A stretch of DNA of 56,128 nt from Planctomycetota bacterium (lineage in GTDB: Bacteria; Planctomycetota; PUPC01; JACPCR01): assembly GCA_027625095.1 (NCBI GenBank), contig JAQBXN010000044.1:1-56128 (forward strand), read 5' to 3'. How positions within the stretch are numbered: the stretch's first letter is position 1; every line of letters begins with the position of its first letter. Positions 28,201 to 34,907 of the stretch are shown here, piece after piece. The notes below the pieces were generated by a model. It worked only from the letters and a program-made list of their open reading frames with translations. It did not search any database and was not told the origin of the DNA. A program made the position numbers and the translations under genes.

Positions 28201-28658
28201 CATTCGTCCAGCAGCACGCCGGGCATTTCGCCTACATCCGGCCGAATGCGACCCAGACGTTTAAGCTTCCCGAAGGTAAAACGATGCTGTCGTTCGACCT
28301 GCCTAAGGAATTTCACAATCAGAATGTCATGGTCGAGGTCCAGGCTGGAGGCATTCGCAAGTCCCTGCCCTATTTCTCAAACTCGATCGCGCTTCAGATC
28401 ATCGAAAACTACGGCCACCTGAAAATCGCCCACCAGGAGACAGGTAAACCACTCAAGGGTGTGTACGTCAAAGTCTACGCCCAACTCAACGACGGCGAGC
28501 ATCGTTTCTACAAAGACGGGTACACTGACCTCCGCGGGCGTTTCGATTTCACTTCGCTGAATACCAATCTCATCGACCAGGTAAGCCGATTCTCGATGCT
28601 GGTCTTAAGCGATGACGACGGCGCCATCGTGAGAGAGGCTGATAAGCCAAAGATGTAA
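22287..28658 (+). CDS. giant secreted protein (2,123 aa), distantly macroglobulin-like
   Basis: This is a very large exported protein. The signal peptide is MNRKTLIAQCAATVLFLLPS with likely cleavage after IQA. ATG 22287 is preferred over the upstream open frame because GAGG precedes it and the signal peptide starts here. Helical, TPR-like sequence fills about 25-400. A series of beta-sandwich-like segments follows (for example NLFRADEKVSLALYIKNVS and RSFHWELQPYSTRTFDYHF), reminiscent of macroglobulin/MG-domain proteins. There is no GCGEQ thioester motif, so it is not a thioester-dependent macroglobulin. Residues about 1350-1430 are Ala/Lys/Glu-rich and probably flexible. It ends with a carboxypeptidase-regulatory-like segment (GKPLKGVYVKVYAQLNDG). 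It follows the FHA-toroid gene on the same strand. Confidence 0.75.
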   Translation: MNRKTLIAQCAATVLFLLPSLQIQANDIGFIEKFALARDRSEPLKQLIPGTEDYYYYHCLHLQHQSKFDEVEALLAQWIKRYQYTGRVEEIRNRQALLQYDKDSTKTLDFIKQRLGLRFDQQKRVMQGQAAKMPSVFDQNLISRARLTKDAFRRHQNNLAGFEESALDFLVTADLNADIRRDLLRRLRRPDYDNLVALVDADLKYQHSRGFGSHGIHVNMLLEQLEELGRLNPALMNNANYINAVMTKLQPGPDEDWTHDEETRGAYLLRLWNFVGKLPPSQNSLKANILYQRLVFDESLGNYDKQRFVEYLKLPRPVHYIRPEYLNLEENRRDRVNLHANYQSITWLPPISDDEQLVGRYLDRFLVQAPDTKEFEIYFREDYLKEAFATTKILNGIGDMEQWYSMLPPARYQALKERVDIEFPPTNKNLFRADEKVSLALYIKNVSSLIVKVYELNPYNYYRDQGQEIGTDIDLDGLVANEEKVHKYDEIELRRVARNFEFPSLKNRGLFVVEFIGNGKSSRAVIRKGRLNYIETTTSAGHSFKVLDDDNKVLKEASIWLSGHDYWADEDGAINVPFTNSPGRQAIILSAGGPKAKAAERFSILDSFNHQAEQYVLVAGIHVDRESLVKRKNTKVIVRPALYANGRPVSLSILEEVTLEIESVDRQNVSTKKDIHDFKLFEDRESIYEFQVPDELTQLSFTLKAKVKNLSGNRKDDKAVRALYTLNQIDSTDKVEDLHFTLVDGNYHVRVLGKSGEPRADQPVYLTFKPKHFTNPVNTVLQTDVSGSVFLGPLPDIHYVQARGGQGTIKTCYPLTATRTYPSTIHSKAETPISVPFMGSADAKIADEFSLLQKRGNTYHSRWFSKLGLKDGFLQIGGLPPGDYELYIKEPNLSIGLRVAAGIEENDWLLSQVRALEVNDRKPLQITGIEARDDLIRVSLTNASKFTRVHVSATRFVPEFGAYQSFASVSAPEARYGSIMRAPSQYVSGRKIGDEFRYIIERKYAKKFPGNMLPRPEILLNPWSVRTTDTGEQLAQQGEQWKREPEQQMRQLLLQNGKGEGRGNGVGDSTTSFTNLDFVGEPALFLTNLRPEKGIVSIDRKELGDRQHLRIYAVDPENTVFRELALKQDAPKFADLRLSRGFDPKKPFTEQKKVSTLKTGEKFVLKDITTSKFEIYDSLPKVYSLLSTLSGNSTLREFLFINNWPHLKPEEKQENYSKYACHELNFFIYKRDPDFFKKVIQPFLKNKKDKTFLDRWLVGENLDAYLDAWKFSQLNMVERILLGQTLRKRQASLARHVKENFDMTPPDVERFNQLFETAIKGSAFETGDKYGFVSASREMLLKAALPGAALPPMDAPALAIARDGADKNENLRAANAQLADRKEMAAAPAAKKAKDSLALRERAQKADAEGEGDADAAFYRSEEKGRSQARQFYRKLEKTSEWAENNYYKLTIHQQTADLVKVNGFWNDYAAFKGEGEFLSTQFPQVTSNFTEMMFALSVLDLPFESKEHKVTFDGPEMNLIGGNPSVVFHKEILEAKEAEEKTPILVSQNFFENSDRYRHVNNERLDKYVTEEFLIHTVYGCQIVITNPTSSRQKLDILLQIPHGSVPVMNGFYTRSFHWELQPYSTRTFDYHFYFPAPGDYLLFPVHVAKNEALIARGQDRTMKVVREPTKQDTASWEFISQNSSNDEVIKYLSENNLNRINLDDIAFRMRDKAFFTQTIDLLKDRLAYNNTLWSFGVSHNDVNTIREYLKYNNQFVQQTGGTIDCELVTFDPVERKTYEHLEYKPLVNARAHQLGGERKILNSSFFQQYQRLMKTLTYSPKQDDNDLLAVSYYLLLQDRVEEATETFARVNRVEVEEDLQYDYLQAYLAMHQGKLDDAAAISRKYASHPVDRWRNRFAEIKDHTDEIKGEGPKIRDDEDRSQQQTKLAATEPGFDFTVEARKVNLNYQNVKDCLVNFYRMDVELLFSKNPFVQQHAGHFAYIRPNATQTFKLPEGKTMLSFDLPKEFHNQNVMVEVQAGGIRKSLPYFSNSIALQIIENYGHLKIAHQETGKPLKGVYVKVYAQLNDGEHRFYKDGYTDLRGRFDFTSLNTNLIDQVSRFSMLVLSDDDGAIVREADKPKM

Positions 28659-28661
28659 GAA

Positions 28662-28745
28662 TTCGATAGTCCCTTCCGCGCACGATGACCGTGGCTTCCC
28701 CGCGTAGCCACGAGCCGCCAGATTCATTCGCAAAAGGTCTACACA
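28662..28745 (-). pseudogene. relic of the 3' end of a LamG/GH-like paralogue
   Basis: Translated on the minus strand, this piece reads WLRGEATVIVRGRDYRIL. It matches the extreme C-terminus of the intact 1,369-aa protein (STVIVRARDYRVLEARPAR) just beyond the MITE-like copy. Nothing else of the gene is recognisable, so it looks like a remnant of a tandem paralogue. The fragment is short and its left edge runs into the giant gene's stop region. Confidence 0.5.
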
Positions 28746-28795
28746 AGCCGATTCCCGGCCTGAAAGGCCAAGACACAGTAGCCCAGGGCGTGGCC

Positions 28796-29082
28796 CTGCT
28801 CTTTGCCAACATTTTCTTCAACCCCGAAGGCGGTTGATTCTTATAGTCAAGGGTTGGGAGGCTTTGCGACCAACCCTGGTATTCGAACCGTATGTATATC
28901 AACGTCGAAGGTGTTGTTTCCATTCCTGAATGGTGGCCATTCATCATTTTATAAAAACAACCCCGTTGGGGTTGGAACCGTGTTGTACTTGGGTCCCGGG
29001 GTTGCTCGAAGACTCGCGAACCCTGGGCTGGAAGAAAGAACACCTTTGGCGTTCAAGAATTGAAAGTGTGGGCAAAGAGCAG
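28796..29082. mobile_element. MITE-like element, copy 1
   Basis: This is a 287-bp non-coding element. Perfect 12-bp terminal inverted repeats, CTGCTCTTTGCC (28796-28807) and GGCAAAGAGCAG (29071-29082), continue imperfectly inward. It is flanked by an imperfect direct repeat (GCGTGGCCC / GCGTTGCCC). Internal palindromic modules include AACAACCCCGTTGGGGTTG and paired AACCCAGGGTT-like blocks. Copy 2 at 34339 is the same element in inverted orientation. Confidence 0.75.
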
Positions 29083-29223
29083 TGCGTTGCCCTGGGCGGA
29101 AGTGTTGAGCCCCTTCGAGGCAAAGGTGCAAGCTTCTTGACCCCGCAACTTAACTCCGTCCTACGAGTAAACCGTCACCTCTACCTTGTTGGAAAATTAC
29201 AGTCTGACTTCTTGAACATGCCT

Positions 29224-32200
29224 CTAGCGTGCAGGCCTTGCTTCAAGGACCCGGTAGTCCCTCGCGCGCACAATGACCGTACTGGTGCTGTTTTCCGTCC
29301 GCAGCTTGAGGCCGGCCAACTCGCGGTCTTCCTGGGTGGTGCCTTCCAACTCATTGAGGAGGGTTTCTTCGGTTACCTCTTCTTTCTGTTCGAGTGAGCC
29401 AACACCTTCCTGGGGGTTCGATACCTGGGCGATGTCCTCTTTACTGGCGACGCTCGATGCAGGCGGCTTGAGTCCGGGATCGAGGTCGCGCCAGGCGATC
29501 TCGGTTTTGCCTGGGAAAAGTGTTTCCGGCTTGATGTTGAGAGTCACCTCATGAACTTTGTGGTCGTGGTTGGAAATGAAGATGAAGGCGCGATCCGGAA
29601 GTGAATAAACCGCAGCGGTAACCTTGGAACCTTCAGGGGACTTGAGTTCGAGCAGGCTCGACACCTTCCACCACGGAGTGACTTTGATCTCAGGACTGAA
29701 AAATCCGGTGGGCATGAGCTTCTGGACGAGGCTGTTGGCCAGACCCTGGCCGAGGCCGGCATCGCTGGTCACAAAGGCAGCGGTCTGCGCTCGTGCATGA
29801 GGATAGGTGGCTTCCGCCACGCGGGGAAGAGGGACGGTGTTGAGGGAGTCAAGGATGCTTTTGAATTCCATACCTATCCCCCACTTGGGCGAGCCGCCGA
29901 GGATTCGCAAGGCCGTGGGACTCCAGCAGTCCATGACGTCGCGCTTCCCCCAGGGTGTGATGCCGCTGAAGATTTCGCCGTTGAGCAGATATTTGGCGAA
30001 ACTGAACATGGGTAGTTCATAACAGTAGGTCATGTGCAGCCAGATTTTGGGCTCCATCCCTTTCGCTTGAAAGAGACGCCACAGTCGCAGCAACGCTCGC
30101 CGCTGCCCCATCACTGTGAAGCCCTGCCGTCGCCCGCTCTCGCTACCCGAAAATTCGTAAGCCGTCGAAGCCAGAGAAAGTGTTCGGCCGACGGAGACAT
30201 CGTCGATGTAGATGCCGTCGATGAGGCCGCGTTGAAGGTATTCATTGATTGCCCAGACAAAGTAATCCTCATATTCAGGAGTCCAGGCGATACGGCCTGC
30301 TCCGGCCCAGAGGTCATGCCTCCAGTCCTGGAAGTTGGGGCCGAGGCCAGGCCAGGAAGCATCGGTGTAGAGGATGGTTTGGCCGCCCTTCGCGCGGCAC
30401 TGATTGGACATCTCAGCGGCATATTCCCAACTGCGCGGTTCCAGGAGAAAGCTGTCGTTTGGCAGCGGGTCACGAGGATCGGTCTTCATGTCGAATCCGC
30501 CGAAAGTGTCGACGGTCGCAAAGTTGACGCCGCCAACATTGAGGTCACGACGCCAGCCATCAGGCTCAGGTTTGGCTGGTGTGGGCAGCAGGATGAAATG
30601 AAACCGCCTTCCGGTTCCATCGACTGTCACCCGTTTGGATATGATGTTCATTCGGTAGATCGTCGACCTCGCGTCACTCATTACTTCCTGGGCCGGGAGC
30701 TTGTCGTCGACCGTCCAGCCGGAGTCGTTCTCGCCGCAGAAGTTAAGGCCCATATCGTCGTTGCCGATCCAGACCTGCGGGAGGTAGTTGCCACCCCGCA
30801 GTGCACGTTCGAATGCGGGGTAAGGTTGGGTAGCGCTGTTCCAATTCCAATTTCCGGTTGGAATCTCATTGTAGATGACACCCGCACGGAAATTACCACC
30901 TCCGCCATTAGCAATAAACTGAGTGGCCGCATCCTTCCTGATGGGAACATCCACCGTCAGTTTCTTTATCTCGGCCTTGCCGTTCTCAGCCCGGAGTTCG
31001 ATGGTGGTGTAGATGAGGCCGTCAAACTCCATCCAGGCAGAGAGATTGGCTTTAAGACCAGCGCCGGTCATGGCGGTCTGCCAGGCGACACGGTCTTCTG
31101 TCTTTTCGGTGAAGTTGAGGCCGGAGATACCGGGCTGGCCTGTGCTTTCTTCCATCTGCCACGACATCGTTACCGGCCCCGCCAGAACTTCGCGACCGAG
31201 TGTTTTGATTTGCTGCGGCAGCCCGTTTTCTCCAAGCGTGATCACGCGCCCCGAAACTCGCAGTTCCGTTCCGTTCACCGCAATGGGCAACCACGGCCTG
31301 GGTACCGTTCGCTCCTTGCCGAGCGTGTTTCCAATCCACGCCGGACGCTCACGTTTCCATGTCTCCTCCTTCTCCTTGAGCACGTCACCGGCTTTGCCGT
31401 ACGAACGCACCTTTACCTGATAAGAACCGAAGTCCAGCGGCTGGGTGACGGTGACCGTCGCCGAACCGGTCTCGTCGAGCGTCAGCCCTTTTTCCAAGTG
31501 AAGAGGCTGGCCGTCCGGTTTGTAAATTTCAAGATCGGCCGTAGAGGGTTTGACACCCTTGACCGCAAGGCAGGCGAGCTTCACGACCAGCCGTTCCTTC
31601 ATGCTCCACGAGTGCGCGAAATAATCGAAGGTGAGACCAAAAGCGGGCAGCGGTTGCATCGACACACGATCCTGGGGTAGCCAGCGCGCGTAGGCGTTCC
31701 AGGCTTCGTCCGCATCCATTGGCCAGGAATAAACGCTGAACTCATCTATTAGGGTGGCCGACGGCACGAACTTGAGTCGATAAGAACCATCCTCATTTCC
31801 GCCGGTGCGTTCGAGCCATAGTTTATGCGCGTCGCGGGAATGAGGATGTCCTCTCGTAACGAGCCCTGCCTGCCAGAGTTTTTGCTTCCGGCCGTTGACG
31901 TAAACGGTAGAGCCGCCCTGGTTGATGGAGAAGAGCACGTGCGTCCACGTGCCCGGATGAATTTTGTCCCACTGCACCTTGCCCACCTGCCCGGAGCGCC
32001 CTTGGAAGACTTCAATGTTCTTGGTGGCAGAATTGTATAAAGCCTTTTCAGCAATGAGGGTCATCAGCCACTGATACTTGACGTCCGTGCCGTGATATTC
32101 GCCCTGGTAGAAGTTGTGCCAGTCCTTGGGGCGCAGCCAGAACTCCATCGTCCCAGTCTCTGGCACGGTGCTGTATCCGCGCATCGCGAAATTTGTCTTA

Positions 32201-33333
32201 TCGATGTGGCTCAGGTCGAGGGCCTGCCCCTTCAGGCCGGGAACGAAATGGCTCTTGTCGGCCGAGTCGATGCCCTCCAGGCCAAAGCCAGCAAAGGCTT
32301 CGGGCTTGAGACTGCCGTCGAACCCGAAGTGGGTGACGACCCTGCCCGACTTGAAAAACTCGCCGCCCAGAGGGAGCGGAGATTCGTTCCTGGCCGCCTC
32401 CTGCCAGCCGAGATCCCACGAATAAAAGTAGCGCGCCCGCCTGCGTAGCCGCACCTCGTCGACCGTCCCGCGAAAGCCAGAGGCGCCGATGCATTCGCCA
32501 ACGGCAATGCTCGATCCCACCGTCTTGCCGAAACATCGTCTCCGTGCGATCACCGGGTCGTCACTTTCCCCGTTGAGCCACTCCGGGCGGTCAGCTTTGA
32601 ACGAAAGTCCATTCACATCCAGCCGGAGACTCGTCCAGACCATCTGAAGATCAAGATTGACGCCTGCCAATGCGCCAGTGCTCGTAAGAGTCAGCGCAAG
32701 ATGAAACCAGTGGCCAGGAAGACAGACCGCTGAATGCAGGAACTTCTTCTCCCCACGCCAGACGACAGTGATACGTCCCCCCGAGTCCCACGTCAGGCCA
32801 AGCGCATCATTGCCGTCCGCCGTTGGGATGGAAAGGATACGTTCAGGTTTGCCCGGCGCCGGGTCGCCGTCAGGGCGAACCCAAAGGTCGACCGTGAGCC
32901 CCTTGTCGCCGAGCAGGATGCCCTTCAAGTTCAGATCTTCCGCTCTCGCCCGCCCCGCTCCATCCATCACCAGCCCGCCGCCAAATCGCCCGGACTTGCC
33001 AATCTGCGTTCCGCCCTTCAGCCGGGGCACAAGTGCATCACGGGCCCCAGGAAGTTGCGCGACATCCATTTCGTCCTTCGATTCGTCCGCGACTTCTTCT
33101 TCAAAGAGGTCCTCCTCAAGCGCATCTTCCTCCAGAGATTCCTCTTCACCCTTTGACCGAAACTTCCAGAGGACGACCGTATCGAGGCCCGGCTTCTTCG
33201 TCTCGATCCATGGCCGGTCATGGGGCGGAATCGTCGCCTGCCCCCCCGGCGAATCGAAAGCCCGTCCGCCTGATGCCGACAGCAACAGCAGGAGAATGGA
33301 AAGCTGAAGGAAGGAGTTGTGTTTAATCATCAC
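29224..33333 (-). CDS. secreted LamG-domain protein with glycoside-hydrolase-like (DUF6067-type) core
   Basis: This 1,369-residue exported protein is probably involved in recognising or cutting polysaccharide. The signal peptide is within residues 1-25 (LSILLLLLSASGGRAF), followed by a strongly acidic stretch at about 62-92. Two concanavalin-like LamG domains follow: about 110-310 (KGLTVDLWVRPDG, GTVDEVRLRRRA) and 335-560 (GTMEFWLRPKDW, WTHVLFSINQGG, TLIDEFSVYSW). The region from about 680 to 1290 resembles glycoside-hydrolase barrels annotated DUF6067, with LYTDASWPGLGPNFQDWRHD and GLIDGIYIDDVSV, the latter a typical strand-end acidic motif. The C-terminus carries an acidic insert, then TVIVRARDYRVL. 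The family assignment is from pattern and the catalytic residues are not established. Confidence 0.72.
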   Translation of the reverse strand: MMIKHNSFLQLSILLLLLSASGGRAFDSPGGQATIPPHDRPWIETKKPGLDTVVLWKFRSKGEEESLEEDALEEDLFEEEVADESKDEMDVAQLPGARDALVPRLKGGTQIGKSGRFGGGLVMDGAGRARAEDLNLKGILLGDKGLTVDLWVRPDGDPAPGKPERILSIPTADGNDALGLTWDSGGRITVVWRGEKKFLHSAVCLPGHWFHLALTLTSTGALAGVNLDLQMVWTSLRLDVNGLSFKADRPEWLNGESDDPVIARRRCFGKTVGSSIAVGECIGASGFRGTVDEVRLRRRARYFYSWDLGWQEAARNESPLPLGGEFFKSGRVVTHFGFDGSLKPEAFAGFGLEGIDSADKSHFVPGLKGQALDLSHIDKTNFAMRGYSTVPETGTMEFWLRPKDWHNFYQGEYHGTDVKYQWLMTLIAEKALYNSATKNIEVFQGRSGQVGKVQWDKIHPGTWTHVLFSINQGGSTVYVNGRKQKLWQAGLVTRGHPHSRDAHKLWLERTGGNEDGSYRLKFVPSATLIDEFSVYSWPMDADEAWNAYARWLPQDRVSMQPLPAFGLTFDYFAHSWSMKERLVVKLACLAVKGVKPSTADLEIYKPDGQPLHLEKGLTLDETGSATVTVTQPLDFGSYQVKVRSYGKAGDVLKEKEETWKRERPAWIGNTLGKERTVPRPWLPIAVNGTELRVSGRVITLGENGLPQQIKTLGREVLAGPVTMSWQMEESTGQPGISGLNFTEKTEDRVAWQTAMTGAGLKANLSAWMEFDGLIYTTIELRAENGKAEIKKLTVDVPIRKDAATQFIANGGGGNFRAGVIYNEIPTGNWNWNSATQPYPAFERALRGGNYLPQVWIGNDDMGLNFCGENDSGWTVDDKLPAQEVMSDARSTIYRMNIISKRVTVDGTGRRFHFILLPTPAKPEPDGWRRDLNVGGVNFATVDTFGGFDMKTDPRDPLPNDSFLLEPRSWEYAAEMSNQCRAKGGQTILYTDASWPGLGPNFQDWRHDLWAGAGRIAWTPEYEDYFVWAINEYLQRGLIDGIYIDDVSVGRTLSLASTAYEFSGSESGRRQGFTVMGQRRALLRLWRLFQAKGMEPKIWLHMTYCYELPMFSFAKYLLNGEIFSGITPWGKRDVMDCWSPTALRILGGSPKWGIGMEFKSILDSLNTVPLPRVAEATYPHARAQTAAFVTSDAGLGQGLANSLVQKLMPTGFFSPEIKVTPWWKVSSLLELKSPEGSKVTAAVYSLPDRAFIFISNHDHKVHEVTLNIKPETLFPGKTEIAWRDLDPGLKPPASSVASKEDIAQVSNPQEGVGSLEQKEEVTEETLLNELEGTTQEDRELAGLKLRTENSTSTVIVRARDYRVLEARPAR

Positions 33334-33789
33334 AAGAGATAGCGCCGAATACTGTTGGTAAGAGAAACATGCTCTGCTGATTTGAGCTACAGCTTATCCG
33401 GTGAGACCAGCGAAGTAACCGGAGATTCCGCCAGTGTCGCTGCACTGGAGCTGATGCGCCCGCTGGCGCGCCCCGCTCCGCGCGGTCTACCCACCTGGGC
33501 CCCGACAAACTCCTCCCTCAAAGGAGCCCATTTTACCGGGCGCAGTCCCGGAAAATTCTAGAGTCTCACTTTGTAACCTCTCCGCGTGACGCGGAGAACT
33601 TTCTTGGGAGCGGAAGCGTCTCGCTTCCGTGCGGAGGCGAGACGCCTCCGTTCCCAGGTTTGGTTGCGGCCAAAGGCCGCGTTAGGAGGCATAAGGCAGA
33701 TCGTAGCGCGGGGGACGTGCCAAGGTAATTCAACCGGCGAGATTCTGTGAAAGGCCCTGGAATTCAAGTCAGTGTTCTCAGCGACCACC
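33334..33789. other. intergenic region with nested palindromes
   Basis: These 456 bp contain no gene. The hairpin TCTCCGCG-TGA-CGCGGAGA lies at 33579-33597. At 33606-33655 there is a compound palindrome in which GGGAGCGGAAGCG pairs with CGCCTCCGTTCCC around two smaller palindromes. These look like REP-type units or transcription-stop structures for the flanking gene. Confidence 0.6.
33579..33655. repeat. compound REP-like palindrome
   Basis: Two adjacent structures: an 8-bp stem hairpin (33579-33597) and a larger nested palindrome (33606-33655) containing GAAGCGTCTCGCTTC and GGAGGCGAGACGCCTCC. There is no U-tract, so a terminator role is not shown. Confidence 0.5.
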
Positions 33790-34861
33790 TTGCTGGATAG
33801 CTTGGGACCTCCCTGGCAGCAACTCGATCTCGAGCGACAAAGCGACTATTAAGTGAGCTCGCGTGATCCGGACCTGTTCCTGCGCTTGAATCCGCGGCAG
33901 GTCGCCATTGACGAGTCGCAGGTTCTTCCCTCCCTGTTCCCCGGATTCATCAGTATTGGATCCAGGGCGGGTATCCCGAACCTTGGCTGAAAACCAGTGC
34001 ACAGTTCCGCAAAACGTGCCGAGAGAACTATGTCCGGACCTATCTGCAGCGGGACGTCGCACGGTTGTTCCCGGGACTTGACCACGCCCCCTTTCGCCAG
34101 TTTCTACATATGCTGGGCGGCCTTTCCGGAACGATTCTCAACTACTTTGACATCGTCCGCGGCCTTGCCGTCTCGCAACCGACCGCGCGCGACTACGCGG
34201 AGATCGCCCATGGCACCTTTGTCTGGCGCAGGCTCCCGGCTTACGTCTGGAGTCCGCTCAAGCTCCCCAAAGCGATACCGCCAGGCTTCTGCACTTCCTG
34301 CGTATCCCCGACATCAACGCACTCCTGGGTCATCCGGCCTGCCCTTTACCCACATTTCTGATTCTTGAACACCAACGGTGTTCTTGCCTCCAGCCCAGGG
34401 TTCGCGAGTCTTCGAGCAACCCTGGGTACGGAAGCGAGGAGATCTTCAACCCCAACGGGGTTGTGTCCATATGTTCTGGCGCCGCAGCCATTTGTCTATG
34501 GAAACAACACCTTCGGCGTTGAAGTCAGAACCCTCAAAAACCCAGGGTTGGTCGCAAAGCCTCCCAACCCTGGGCTGTAAGAAACAACCACCTTCGGGGT
34601 TGAAGAAAAATGTGGCTAAAGAGCAGGTCATCCGGCTAGGGGCCGGTCGTGGGAAGGCTGGTCATCGAGGAGATTCTGCGCGAGTTGAGCGGGCGTGGTA
34701 CTGACTTCGAGGCCTTCCACTATCGTACTGCGGCGGGCGGGGAAATCGCTCTGGTGATGGAAGGCGATTTCGGCGTGCTTCCCATCGAAATCAAGCATGG
34801 CCAGACCGTGCGCATTCAGGAATTACAGGCGCTTAACGTCAGCCATCACCGGCAGGAATGA
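33790..34861 (+). pseudogene. degenerate AAA+ ATPase (DUF4143-type) interrupted by MITE-like copy 2
   Basis: Pieces of an ATP-binding protein of the AAA/DUF4143 family can be read in shifting frames. LDLERQSDY is followed by a stop, then DPDLFLRLNPRQVAIDE (33862-33920). ENYVRTYLQRDVARLFPG, FLHMLGGLSGTILNYFDI and SQPTARDYAEIAHGTFVWR occupy 34023-34226, then LLHFLRIPDINALLGHP in another frame up to 34337. After the element, GRSWEG, then LVIEEILRELSGRGTDFEAF (34655 on), and the end at 34861. At least one stop and three frame breaks are present besides the insertion, so the gene is dead. The N-terminal P-loop part was not found. Intact members resemble toxin-antitoxin-like solitary ATPases; their function is unclear. 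Confidence 0.8.
34339..34626. mobile_element. MITE-like element, copy 2, with direct repeat inside a pseudogene
   Basis: This is a 288-bp copy in the orientation opposite to copy 1. The left end is CTGCCCTTTACC and the right end reads GGCTAAAGAGCAG. GGTCATCCGGC stands immediately before the element (34328-34338) and again at its right end (34626-34636), the expected target-site duplication of about 10 bp. Removing the element and one repeat rejoins the ATPase coding region at GHPA. Internal modules match copy 1 closely, for example CCAGCCCAGGGTTCGCGAGT. Confidence 0.85.
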
Positions 34862-34907
34862 CGCGCAGCGGAATTCCCGTCCGTGTGCATGGCGTTGATA
34901 GTATGAT

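Larger units (their letters stand above)
28659..29223. other. intergenic region with paralogue remnant and MITE-like copy 1
   Basis: These 565 bp between two convergent genes hold a short relic of a LamG-type gene 3' end (28662-28745), the MITE-like element (28796-29082), and about 140 bp with no recognised feature. Confidence 0.7.

Noticed and set aside
22287..28658. Classical thioester alpha-2-macroglobulin
   Set aside because: No GCGEQ or similar motif and only loose resemblance in beta-rich segments.
28803..29063. Protein-coding frames inside the MITE-like copies
   Set aside because: A similar frame is open in both copies, but the similarity is equally strong at the nucleotide level including non-coding modules, no start signal is present, and ends and palindromes explain the conservation better.
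30034..31680. A 548-codon plus-strand frame antisense to the LamG/GH-like gene
   Set aside because: No recognisable domain; the minus-strand frame has a signal peptide and LamG motifs. The long open antisense frame follows from GC-rich third positions.
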